Origin: Desulfitobacterium sp050251735
GTDB lineage: Bacteria; Bacillota; Desulfitobacteriia; Desulfitobacteriales; Desulfitobacteriaceae
Direction of reading: 5' to 3'
Assembly (NCBI GenBank): GCA_050251735.1
Contig: JBFWMF010000020.1
Location: 1 to 64,000 of the forward strand
Length of the DNA: 64,000 nt
In this document: in pieces, positions 1-7,175 of the stretch
Layout of the letters: every line of letters starts with the position of its first letter
How positions within the stretch are numbered: position 1 is the stretch's first letter
Made by a program: the position numbers and the translations under genes
Notes under the pieces: model-generated
The model's database searches: none
What the model was told of the DNA's origin: nothing
What the model saw: the letters and a program-made list of their open reading frames with translations, nothing else

Positions 1-187
1 GCTGTTTTGGACTTAGAAAGGCAAATTATAATGGTTGTATACACCAATTAAGGGAAATAGTTGAAGTATGTCTGAGGTAAACATTTGGGTTGACAATAAA
101 CTTTTTAACTTAATGCAACTCTACTGAATCAATTTGGATTAATTTAGAAACCAACTAAAAACTACAAAATTAAAGGGAGGAAAAACT

Positions 188-607
188 ATGAAAGTCAAGA
201 ATATCTTTTCATTTATTATGGTATTGGCTCTAGTACTAACTTGCTTAGTACCTACAACTGTAAAGGCAAATGAAGCTCTTGTAAGTGAAAATCTAATTGT
301 GCAACCAGATACGATTACTGCTTGTGCTTATGGAAATGGAATACACCAAATGAAAAGAAATGGAGTCGGAAGTGTATTTGTGAATGGTGTACTTAAAATA
401 TACGCTAAACCATTTTGGCAATGTACAAATTGTTATTTGGGAATGTGTACTTCCGGAGACCCAGGGGTCGGTGATATTGTAGGTGAATATGCGACAGCAG
501 CCTACTCTGAATGGATCACTTCAGTGGGCACTCAGATATATGCCCCTTATACGAATTATCACGGTTCAAGTAGACTTGAAGGTTTTCGTTTCTTTTACTC
601 TTCTTGA
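188..607 (+). CDS. Small secreted hypothetical protein
   Basis: I do not recognise this 139-residue protein. It starts at ATG 188 behind a strong ribosome site (AGGGAGG). Residues 1-27 look like a Sec signal peptide: a basic start (MKVK), a hydrophobic core and probable cleavage after VKA. The mature part is short, rich in Gly, Tyr and Ser, and has four cysteines, one in TACAYG and three in a CTNCYLGMC cluster, which could form disulfides outside the cell or bind a metal. It has no membrane anchor after the signal and no cell-wall sorting signal. A TTGACA-like box lies at 90-95, but the expected -10 is poor. The gene stands alone, followed by an inverted-repeat element. A secreted peptide or a family of narrow distribution is possible, but no function can be assigned. 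Confidence 0.7.
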   Translation: MKVKNIFSFIMVLALVLTCLVPTTVKANEALVSENLIVQPDTITACAYGNGIHQMKRNGVGSVFVNGVLKIYAKPFWQCTNCYLGMCTSGDPGVGDIVGEYATAAYSEWITSVGTQIYAPYTNYHGSSRLEGFRFFYSS

Positions 608-670
608 TAAAAGTTATCATTTCTTTTAAATTCGTAAAAAGGGTATATACCTAGTAGATTGAACACGAAA

Positions 671-780
671 AATGCTCGGGTAGGAAAAGGGCCTCAGAAG
701 TTCGTCTTCGGGTCCTTCCTTTTCCTACCACGGGGTCGTACCCTTCCAAAATTCGACAACGTCGAATTTTACGAGCACTT
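671..780. repeat. Cloverleaf-like inverted-repeat element
   Basis: Three hairpins are nested within an outer stem. The outer stem is TGCTCG (673-678) with CGAGCA (772-777). Arm 1 is a perfect 12-bp stem, 679-690 with 718-729, whose loop contains a smaller GAAG/CTTC stem. Arm 2 is GGGT (733-736) with ACCC (740-743). Arm 3 is a perfect 10-bp stem, 748-757 with 761-770, closed by AAC. The arms are packed with almost no spacer. A TTG-started frame crosses the element but looks fortuitous because its codons are dictated by the inverted repeats. It could be a MITE or REP-like element, a recombination site folding as single-stranded DNA, or a structured RNA. There is no transposase or obvious target duplication beside it. 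Confidence 0.6.
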
Positions 781-959
781 GGGAAAAAACTATTCCATCA
801 TTCAATTTTGGCCCTGGAATTATATCGGTAACTATAACGAATGCTTCTTATTCATGGAAAATTGCTAGCTCTGTTATTTATTAATCATAATAACTCTTAC
901 TCGGAGAACAATGTAACTCATCAAGTGATTAAACTGATTGTTTTAAACGAGGGGTATGA

Positions 960-1403
960 ATGAAAAATGGCGCTACTTTAAAGTTCATTACTTTGGCTGT
1001 ATTTGTGCTTGTAACGGTAAGCTTATTTGTTTTTACAATATTCTTTGTAAAAGGAAGTCCCGAAGAGTATGCGAAAGAAAAGTACTCAAATAACAAACAG
1101 TACAATATTATTTTGCATAGTACAAACGGGCTCTATGAAGGACTGCTTGGAGATGATCAGGAGAATATCTATTTAGACCTGTTTAGAGATGGTGATTATT
1201 TTGGTGGATCCACTATGGCAAAGAATAAGAATGATACCGTACAAATATACCAATTCCAACAGAATGAAACGCTTATAGTTGTATACGGATATAATGATGC
1301 TTTGAAGCATACGTCCTATATTTTAGAGATAGGTGGTACAAAAGAAGAACCCCTAAGTATAACTAAAAGAATAAAGCAGGACATGTATATTTTGGACATT
1401 TGA
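960..1403 (+). CDS. Membrane-anchored hypothetical protein
   Basis: This 147-residue protein has one N-terminal transmembrane segment (about residues 9-31, beginning FITLAVFVLVTV) followed by a soluble part that should lie outside the membrane. There is no lipobox, so the segment is either an anchor or an uncleaved signal. The outer domain has short beta-like stretches (YNIILHSTN, ENIYLDLF, TLIVVYGY) and no known catalytic motif. ATG 960 is preceded by a GAGGGG ribosome site. The gene is flanked by unrelated genes and has no operon partner. I see no family match, so the function is unknown. Confidence 0.65.
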   Translation: MKNGATLKFITLAVFVLVTVSLFVFTIFFVKGSPEEYAKEKYSNNKQYNIILHSTNGLYEGLLGDDQENIYLDLFRDGDYFGGSTMAKNKNDTVQIYQFQQNETLIVVYGYNDALKHTSYILEIGGTKEEPLSITKRIKQDMYILDI

Positions 1404-1565
1404 TTTGGGTAAGGAGCGGACAGTTTTTATTGAATAGGTTTTATAGAATTCCTACCCGGTATTTGACTTTATTCTTCCTTAAGTGATAACGTTAAAAAAG
1501 GGATAGGTTAATTTATAGTGAAAAAGATTGCTAGGGCTAATATTTTTGAAGGAGAGTTGATTATA

Positions 1566-2252
1566 ATGGACGAGAATAACCGCGAATGTAAGATTACAAT
1601 CATCAAGGATGGCCCCTATATTGTCACCGGAAATGTACCCTTGCAGGAAAGCATCATCACACCTAAGGGCAAAGCCTACGAGTATCTACCGGGGCGGGGG
1701 TTGCCGCAGGCTGAGACATATGCCTTATGCCGCTGCGGAAAGTCAAAGAATCCACCCTTCTGTGATGGTTCACATGTCGATTGTGATTTTCATGGTACAG
1801 AAACTGCTTCCCGAGACAAATTTGTCGACAGGGCTGAATTATTTGAAGGACCGGAATTGGATCTTTTAGATGACAATCGCTGCGCCTTTGCGCGTTTCTG
1901 CCACAGTGAAAAGGGGAATGTCTGGGAGCTGATCGAAGAATCCGACAAGGAAGGGTTCCGAGAGCTGGCGATTAAAACGGCTGTTGAATGTCCGGCCGGA
2001 AGATTGCAGGTAATGGATAAAAATGGCAAGGTCATTGAACCCGAATACGAGCCGTCCATAGAAATACTCCAAGACCCTGAGAGGAAAGTCAGTGGCGGGA
2101 TATTTGTCAAAGGCATGATTCCCCTTGAATCAGCAGACGGATCTATTTATGAGATCAGAAACAGATATGTCTTGTGCCGTTGTGGTAAGTCAAGGAACAA
2201 ACCTTTCTGCGATGCGACACATGTGCCTATGAAATACAAAGATAAGGAATAA
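1566..2252 (+). CDS. Double CDGSH iron-sulfur domain protein
   Basis: The product carries two CDGSH-type [2Fe-2S] sites, each with the C-X-C-X2-(S/T)-X3-P-X-C-D-X2-H pattern. The first is CRCGKSKNPPFCDGSH near residue 55, and the second is CRCGKSRNKPFCDATH near the C-terminus. The middle (about residues 85-160) has further cysteines (CAFARFCHSEKG, AVECPAGRLQV) and resembles the divergent ferredoxin-like domain that accompanies CDGSH domains in bacterial proteins of this kind. It is probably a cytoplasmic electron-transfer or cluster-holding protein; the partner is unknown. I chose ATG 1566 because GAAGGAG lies eight bases upstream. An upstream GTG at 1518 would add 16 residues but has a poor ribosome site. 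A strong terminator follows, so it appears to be a single-gene unit. Confidence 0.88.
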   Translation: MDENNRECKITIIKDGPYIVTGNVPLQESIITPKGKAYEYLPGRGLPQAETYALCRCGKSKNPPFCDGSHVDCDFHGTETASRDKFVDRAELFEGPELDLLDDNRCAFARFCHSEKGNVWELIEESDKEGFRELAIKTAVECPAGRLQVMDKNGKVIEPEYEPSIEILQDPERKVSGGIFVKGMIPLESADGSIYEIRNRYVLCRCGKSRNKPFCDATHVPMKYKDKE

Positions 2253-2259
2253 TATGCAG

Positions 2260-2308
2260 GGCTGTCGCCAAACGTTTGTGAGAAAATGTTGGCGACAGTC
2301 TCTTTTTT
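2260..2308 (+). terminator. Terminator after CDGSH gene
   Basis: A perfect 10-bp stem, CTGTCGCCAA (2262-2271) with TTGGCGACAG (2289-2298), is followed by TCTCTTTTTT. It lies just after the CDGSH stop codon and has the form of an intrinsic terminator. Confidence 0.85.
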
Positions 2309-2323
2309 GAGTAAGGTTGTCCT

Positions 2324-2353
2324 TTCAAAATCGGATACGTGTACGATTTTGAA
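2324..2353. promoter_or_regulatory. Perfect 10-bp dyad upstream of regulator gene
   Basis: TTCAAAATCG (2324-2333) and CGATTTTGAA (2344-2353) form an exact inverted repeat around a 10-base centre, about 135 bases before the start of the STAND regulator. No T-tract follows, so it is more likely an operator or leader hairpin than a terminator. No protein is assigned to it. Confidence 0.4.
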
Positions 2354-2487
2354 CGTGTGAGAAGCGAAAACCATACGCATGCTTAAAAATTAAATTACCA
2401 CGGAACGAAAGTGAGAAGGATTTTTAGTGGAGAGAGTCTAATTTAAGGGTAAGAGCGAGATTGTTGACGATCGAAGGGGGAATACGC

Positions 2488-5418
2488 TTGAGGAAGATAA
2501 TGCCAAAAGGCACTGAGGCACTCCTGAAACGCCCCCGTTTGTTGGATAAGATTGCTCTTCCCGGCACACAGCTTACCTACATACATGCTGATGCAGGCTA
2601 TGGTAAAACTACCCTCCTGATGCAATATGCAAAAGGACGTGACGATGTCGTCTGGATGGCTTTAGATGAAAAGGATCGAGAGCTGTTATTCTTTTTGCAG
2701 CATCTGGAATCTTCGCTTAGGGAGAGACTGGTTGGGTTTGAGTTTCATGCCACGGACTATATTCCCTTTACAGGGAGTGCTACCTTTGTTTCAGTTGTTC
2801 TCTCTGCGTTACTAAAGGCTATCGGTAGCAATACCCTGACCATTATCTTAGATGACATGCATCTGATTACCAATCAGCAGTTAATAGATCTTCTCTCGGA
2901 GATGGTCAAGAGCTGCCCTCCTGAGGTTACTCTGATCATGGCTAGCCGTCATGAACTATGGAGTGGTCTTTTTCGCTTAAAAATGGCCGGTGGAGTTACG
3001 GAGCTAACCAAAAAGGATCTGAGCTTCAACCAGGAGGAAGCGACAAGACTATGGGGATTTTTCGACGAAGCGGCCTATTCGGCCACGGAGGGCTGGACCT
3101 TAGCTATCCAATCCTATCGTTTGGCAACGGAGGGCAATAATGAACTCTCTTTAGCAAAGCTTGAGGCTGAGCGAGATATCAGTCGCTATCTGTTTAATGA
3201 AATATTTATGGGGCTGACGGAGGAATGCCAAGATTTCTTGAAAGCTACTTCCCGACTCCCGGAGCTGGAGGTTGTAACCTGCAACCATTTATTAGATATA
3301 GATCATGCTCAGAAAATTCTCGAAGAACTTGTCCACAGGAATCTTTTTACTTTAAGAACTTCTGACACGACATATCGCTACCACACCTTATTCCGTAGTT
3401 TTTTACAACAAAATGATGAGGGCCATGGCTGGCGAATCCTACAGAAGGCTAAGGAAAGATACTATGTGAGTGGAGATTATGGGCGGGCTGTTGAGTACGC
3501 CTTCTTGGTTGAGGATGGGAGAATCATTCAGAACTGTATTAGTGCGATGGCAGGAGAAATCATCGCCCAAGGGTGCAGCAGAGATTTGAAAAGGTACTTT
3601 GATTTTCTCGAGGTTCGCCACGTTGAACTAACACCAAGAGTTCAGCTAATCAAAGGGATTTACCTTTCTGATCGCGGTGACTTTTACCAAGCAGAAAAAT
3701 ACCTCAGAGGAGTAATGCCCCAGTTGATAAGCGAAGAGAAGGATTTGTATATACTGGCCATGACCCATTCGGCAAGAGTACTGCGCAATAGGGCTTCCTT
3801 CGCGGAGAGCAATGCTTGTCTGGATAGCCTGCTACCCATGCTGGAAGGCGCACCCATGACAGCTTGGTACGGAGTTGTAATTGAAAAGATTCACAACTTG
3901 ACTCTCATGTCCCAGTTATTTGAGGCCATGGATTTAACGATGGCGATGATGAATAAATGCTTAGTGAACGGTGACTTAAGAATTAAGGGCTGGTTTGAGC
4001 GCTATCTCACGGTGATTTATTTTTATAAAGGAGATTATAAAAATTGTTTGAAGGCTTATGAAAAGTCTCTAGCTATTCCGCAAGAAGAGCAGGATCAGCT
4101 GATGCGCCATGGCGTGGGAGTCTATGCGGCTAAAGCTTATCAGATCGTCGGGCAGGAAGAAAAGGCATTACCCCTGTTAAATACGGAGCTTTATCGGATG
4201 CGCCAATTGGGGCTTCATGAAGAATTTAGCATCAATTATCTGTTGTATGCCGAAATCCTTCATACTTCAGAGCAGTTAAAATATTACTTGGGAGAAGTTG
4301 CTGATTTTTCAGTCACTGATCGTTATCTAAACATGGCGGAAGAATATGCTATATTAAATCGCAACACCCGCGAACACTGGCTATTTGTGAAGATATGGAA
4401 GGCTTGTACGGAAATCTTAGAACAGCCGGCGAAAACTGAGGAAATTATCACTGGAATAATTATACTTATTCAAGAAACCACACCCTTTTTTCAGACCGTG
4501 GCCTATGGACGGATGGCAAATGCCCTGCAAGTGCTAAAGAAGGATAAGGAGCAGTATATAGAATACTATAAAAAATCGATCACTATTGGCGAAAGAATTG
4601 GCTGCTATGCCTATGCAACCCTTGCTTATGGCAAGCTAGCGGCCATCTATTTGGCAGAAGGTGATGAAAAGCAGGCTCAGAACTATACTCATCGCTTTCT
4701 GGAGCTTTCCCGCCAATATGATCACCGCTACTACATGCGCTTTAAGCCGCTTTTTGCAACTGTCTTGAAGCAAGCAGCAGATGCAGGCATCATGCCGGAA
4801 TATACCCGCGAGCTCCTCAACTATGGAGGATATATGAGTGCTAGGGTCTATATCAACACCCTAGGGACCTTTTATATGGCACCTGCTTATGAACGGAAAA
4901 GCCCGATTAAAATCCGCACACAGAAAGCTCGTGAGCTTTTAGCTTATTTATTAGAGCATCGTGAAGGAGTCAGTAAAGAAAATATTTTCAACGACCTGTG
5001 GTGGGACAGCGAGGCAAATGTGACTAGTTTATTTCATACCCGCCGCGGTGAAATAAGACGGGCCTTTGAGAGCGTAGGTGCCGGTAATCCCATCGTATAT
5101 GAGCGTGGTTTGTACCATCTGAAGATGGCTGAAATTAGTTGTGATCTCGATGCTTTCCAGCAAGCCGCAACTGCTTTTGTCCAGCAGCCAAGCTTTGGCA
5201 ATGCCCAAAAGGTTGTGGAACATTACACCGGTCGCTATCTGAATGACTTGGAGGCACTTTGGGCAGAAAGTTCAAGGCTTCGCCTGGAGGAACTCTTTCT
5301 TAGTGCAGCGGTAGTCCTTCAGAAAGGCTATGCAGAATCAGGGGAAAAATCCAAAGCTAGAGAGTTGACACAGCGGTGTTCGAAGATGGGATGTTCCATC
5401 GCGAGCATTGAAAACTAA
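2488..5418 (+). CDS. MalT/SARP-like STAND ATPase transcription regulator
   Basis: This is a cytoplasmic regulator of about 976 residues. The N-terminal third is a STAND-type ATPase with Walker A (ADAGYGKTTLL, about residues 35-45) and Walker B (TIILDDMH, about 115-122). The middle is helical, with TPR-like repeats such as the AEKYLRG and GDYKNCLKAYEKSL regions. The C-terminus (about 800-970) holds a winged-helix DNA-binding part (RTQKARELLAYLLEHREG, SLFHTRRGEIRRAF) and a bacterial transcriptional activation domain (DLDAFQQA through LNDLEALWAESSRLRLEE). Such proteins bind a ligand or protein, oligomerise with ATP and activate promoters. TTG 2488 is seven bases after GAAGGGGG; TTG 2461 is in frame but lacks a site. 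It sits just before the sigma-factor/RiPP genes and may control them, which is inference. Terminators isolate it on both sides. Confidence 0.85.
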   Translation: MRKIMPKGTEALLKRPRLLDKIALPGTQLTYIHADAGYGKTTLLMQYAKGRDDVVWMALDEKDRELLFFLQHLESSLRERLVGFEFHATDYIPFTGSATFVSVVLSALLKAIGSNTLTIILDDMHLITNQQLIDLLSEMVKSCPPEVTLIMASRHELWSGLFRLKMAGGVTELTKKDLSFNQEEATRLWGFFDEAAYSATEGWTLAIQSYRLATEGNNELSLAKLEAERDISRYLFNEIFMGLTEECQDFLKATSRLPELEVVTCNHLLDIDHAQKILEELVHRNLFTLRTSDTTYRYHTLFRSFLQQNDEGHGWRILQKAKERYYVSGDYGRAVEYAFLVEDGRIIQNCISAMAGEIIAQGCSRDLKRYFDFLEVRHVELTPRVQLIKGIYLSDRGDFYQAEKYLRGVMPQLISEEKDLYILAMTHSARVLRNRASFAESNACLDSLLPMLEGAPMTAWYGVVIEKIHNLTLMSQLFEAMDLTMAMMNKCLVNGDLRIKGWFERYLTVIYFYKGDYKNCLKAYEKSLAIPQEEQDQLMRHGVGVYAAKAYQIVGQEEKALPLLNTELYRMRQLGLHEEFSINYLLYAEILHTSEQLKYYLGEVADFSVTDRYLNMAEEYAILNRNTREHWLFVKIWKACTEILEQPAKTEEIITGIIILIQETTPFFQTVAYGRMANALQVLKKDKEQYIEYYKKSITIGERIGCYAYATLAYGKLAAIYLAEGDEKQAQNYTHRFLELSRQYDHRYYMRFKPLFATVLKQAADAGIMPEYTRELLNYGGYMSARVYINTLGTFYMAPAYERKSPIKIRTQKARELLAYLLEHREGVSKENIFNDLWWDSEANVTSLFHTRRGEIRRAFESVGAGNPIVYERGLYHLKMAEISCDLDAFQQAATAFVQQPSFGNAQKVVEHYTGRYLNDLEALWAESSRLRLEELFLSAAVVLQKGYAESGEKSKARELTQRCSKMGCSIASIEN

Positions 5419-5451
5419 TTATGAACGCAAAGAGTAACTCAAAGTTAACAT

Positions 5452-5492
5452 AAAAAGAGGAAGACCAGATTAGATTTGGTTTTCCTCTTTTT
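5452..5492 (+). terminator. Terminator after regulator gene
   Basis: AAAAAGAGGAAGACCA (from 5452) pairs with TGGTTTTCCTCTTTTT (to 5492) across a short loop, with one mismatch. It ends in a T-tract and separates the regulator from the sigma-factor gene. Confidence 0.85.
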
Positions 5493-5565
5493 ATGTCTCA
5501 CACCAACAAACGTTTTCAATTCCACTAGGGTAATTTAAAAAATATGGTGGTACTTTTGGTGGTAG

Positions 5566-6189
5566 TTGGGTTTTTATAATCAGACTACGAACAAAAGTTT
5601 TCAGATCGAGGGGGGACCGGCCATATTTACTCAAGGGTCAGGAAGAGCGTTGATTGAACTTGCCGAAAACGATGAGACCTCCTTTACAGATTTGTACAAT
5701 TGTTACTTTCCTCGGATTAATAATTATGTGCATTATCGGGTGGCTGATTATCATGACGCCGAAGACCTGGTCAGCCAAATCGTCGAAAAAGTGTTTACTA
5801 AAAATCACTATTACCAAAAGGACAAAGCCCCATTTTCTGTCTGGCTTTTTCGTATTGCTCGGAATACCATCACAGATTACTATCGAAGTCGCAAGGGAGT
5901 ACATATTATTTCCCTCGATGAATATACCAAAAATATTGTAGCTCGTGAGCCGGATCCGGTAACTATAGTGGAATTAAATGAGATCCAACATCACCTCCTT
6001 AAGGCCATTGCTTGCTTAAGCCAACGTGAACAAGAGATTATTGCTTTGAAGTTCTGGAGTGGCCTAAGTAATCGTGAGATCGCCAAACTTGTTGACATCA
6101 GCGAAAGCAATACAGGTGTTATTCTCTTTCGGGCCATGCGACAGCTGCGCATAATCTTGGCAAGCCAAGGGATGTGTATCTATGAATGA
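5566..6189 (+). CDS. Sigma-70 family RNA polymerase sigma factor
   Basis: This is an alternative sigma factor of about 207 residues, in the ECF size class. Region 2 runs from TDLYNCYFPRINNYVHYRV through DAEDLVSQIVEKVF and WLFRIARNTITDYYR. Region 4 is the helix-turn-helix near the C-terminus (LSQREQEIIALKFWSGLSNREIAKL, followed by GVILFRAMRQLR). The start is uncertain. TTG 5566 has a GGTGG ribosome site, while TTG 5651 follows AGGAAG and would give a shorter N-terminus that still keeps region 2. The stop overlaps the start of the next gene by eight bases, so the two are probably translationally coupled. A sigma factor directly before a peptide precursor suggests that it directs transcription of the peptide operon. 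No target promoter could be assigned. Confidence 0.85.
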   Translation: MGFYNQTTNKSFQIEGGPAIFTQGSGRALIELAENDETSFTDLYNCYFPRINNYVHYRVADYHDAEDLVSQIVEKVFTKNHYYQKDKAPFSVWLFRIARNTITDYYRSRKGVHIISLDEYTKNIVAREPDPVTIVELNEIQHHLLKAIACLSQREQEIIALKFWSGLSNREIAKLVDISESNTGVILFRAMRQLRIILASQGMCIYE

Positions 6190-6553
6190 GAGGCAGCAGG
6201 CGGAAGCTTATATGATTTATCTCGAGCAGATTATTGCCGGAGAAAAAGACCTAGGACTGGTGGAGGATCCTGAAATTCGAAAGCTATTATTCCTAGCTCA
6301 AACGATGCTGACCCATGACTTAAGTGCTAAAAGTAAGATACGCGATAGCTTAAAGGAGAAAATTTTAGCCCAACTAGACCAAGCCAAATCGGTTGACTTA
6401 AAGCAATTCAGTGGAGATGAAGAATTAGGTGAAGAGGATTTGGATTATGTTGCTGCAGGTTTTTCTCAGCAGCTTGGTTGGCAAGAATGCCCGAGATGTG
6501 GTTCAAGGTCAAGGAATATTACTGTGGACGGCCGATGCCCAAACTGTAAATAA
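6182..6553 (+). CDS. Small protein with leader-like motif and C-terminal zinc ribbon
   Basis: I do not recognise this 123-residue protein as a named family. Residues 1-65 are helical and charged, like the short partners often encoded beside sigma factors. Residues about 75-97 read GDEELGEEDLDYVAAGF, which closely resembles the end of Nif11/NHLP leader peptides (E-E-L-D-x-V-A-G-G). The last 21 residues form a compact zinc ribbon with two CPxC pairs, CPRCG and CPNCK. The ATG overlaps the sigma-factor stop, so production should be linked to the sigma factor. It may be an anti-sigma or sigma-associated protein, or a peptide whose C-terminal part is released by the cluster's exporter peptidase. 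It could also be a non-exported protein that only resembles a leader. The gene is sound; the role is open. Confidence 0.7.
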   Translation: MNERQQAEAYMIYLEQIIAGEKDLGLVEDPEIRKLLFLAQTMLTHDLSAKSKIRDSLKEKILAQLDQAKSVDLKQFSGDEELGEEDLDYVAAGFSQQLGWQECPRCGSRSRNITVDGRCPNCK

Positions 6554-6638
6554 CCATTGCGAAAGTCAAAAAGTTTTGTCTTAAGCTATTGTAATACTAT
6601 CCTGAGAAAATCGTATTAACTGTTGAAAAGGTTAATCT

Positions 6639-6655
6639 GTGTACAGGGTACACAA
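6639..6655. promoter_or_regulatory. Dyad upstream of RiPP precursor
   Basis: TGTGTAC (6639-6645) and GTACACA (6649-6655) form an exact inverted repeat with a three-base centre, ending 19 bases before the precursor ATG and just before its AGGAGGG ribosome site. The position suits an operator or a translation-control hairpin. No binding protein can be named. Confidence 0.45.
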
Positions 6656-6674
6656 AAAATAGGAGGGAATATTA

Positions 6675-6914
6675 ATGAGTATCGAATCCGCAAAAGCATT
6701 CATGGAGAAAATGAAAACCGATCAGGACTTTGCCAAGAAAGTTATGGCAGCCAAGGACGCGGAAGAACGTAGGGTACTGGTAAAGGAGGCAGGCTTCGAT
6801 TTTAGCGCTGAAGAACTAAAGGATCTAGGCGATGAAATGAGTGACAGTGAGTTAGATGCTGTTGCCGGGGGCGGTTGCGTTCTGGATTCCTGTGGCTTAA
6901 GAGAACTATTCTAA
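6675..6914 (+). CDS. Nif11-type RiPP precursor peptide
   Basis: This 79-residue precursor has a leader of about 66 residues of the Nif11 class: a helical N-terminus (SAKAFMEKMKTDQDFAKKVM), the EAGFDFSAEELKDL stretch and the cleavage motif SDSELDAVAGG. After the double glycine only 13 residues remain (GCVLDSCGLRELF), one less if the cut is after GGG. Both cysteines are in this core, each followed by an acidic residue at short range (C-x2-D and C-x3-E). The nearby radical SAM/SPASM enzyme would be expected to form thioether links here, and the C39 exporter to remove the leader during export. The leader and the context are clear. The chemistry is inferred from ranthipeptide and sactipeptide families. 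The ribosome site is AGGAGGG and the start is unambiguous. Confidence 0.88.
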   Translation: MSIESAKAFMEKMKTDQDFAKKVMAAKDAEERRVLVKEAGFDFSAEELKDLGDEMSDSELDAVAGGGCVLDSCGLRELF

Positions 6915-6979
6915 GACGACTCTTTAACAGCAACCCAAAGGACTGAGTGGATTCAAACAAGGTTAGTCTAGTAGAACAA

Positions 6980-7045
6980 AGGCGACCACAGGTCGACCCT
7001 ACAACGTAGGTATTCCAATATGTAGGGAAGCATCTCTGGTCGCCT
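6980..7045 (+). terminator. Nested hairpin after precursor gene
   Basis: The outer stem is AGGCGACCA (6980-6988) with TGGTCGCCT (7037-7045). An inner stem is CCCTACA (6997-7003) with TGTAGGG (7021-7027), and a GGTCGACC palindrome lies at 6991-6998. It is followed by GTTTACT, a weak T-tract. It may terminate or stabilise the precursor transcript. Its multi-arm shape also resembles an interspersed repeat. Confidence 0.5.
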
Positions 7046-7107
7046 GTTTACTACACATTATCTACCAATGAAAACGAAAAATGTACTTTCTTATACGTAT
7101 AAAATAA

Positions 7108-7133
7108 GGGAGCGGTGTGAAATCACAGCTCCC
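7108..7133 (-). terminator. Terminator of radical SAM maturase gene
   Basis: GGGAGC (7108-7113) pairs with GCTCCC (7128-7133) around a GTGTGAAATCAC arm. Read on the minus strand it follows the maturase stop and runs into TTATTTTAT. It probably also stops transcripts entering from the precursor side. Confidence 0.7.
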
Positions 7134-7175
7134 CTGTTTCATGTCGGACAATTGTCTGATTGCCATTTATACTTA

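Noticed and set aside
659..868. A 69-codon open frame starting with TTG
   Set aside because: It runs through the cloverleaf element, has no ribosome site, and its codons mirror the inverted repeats.
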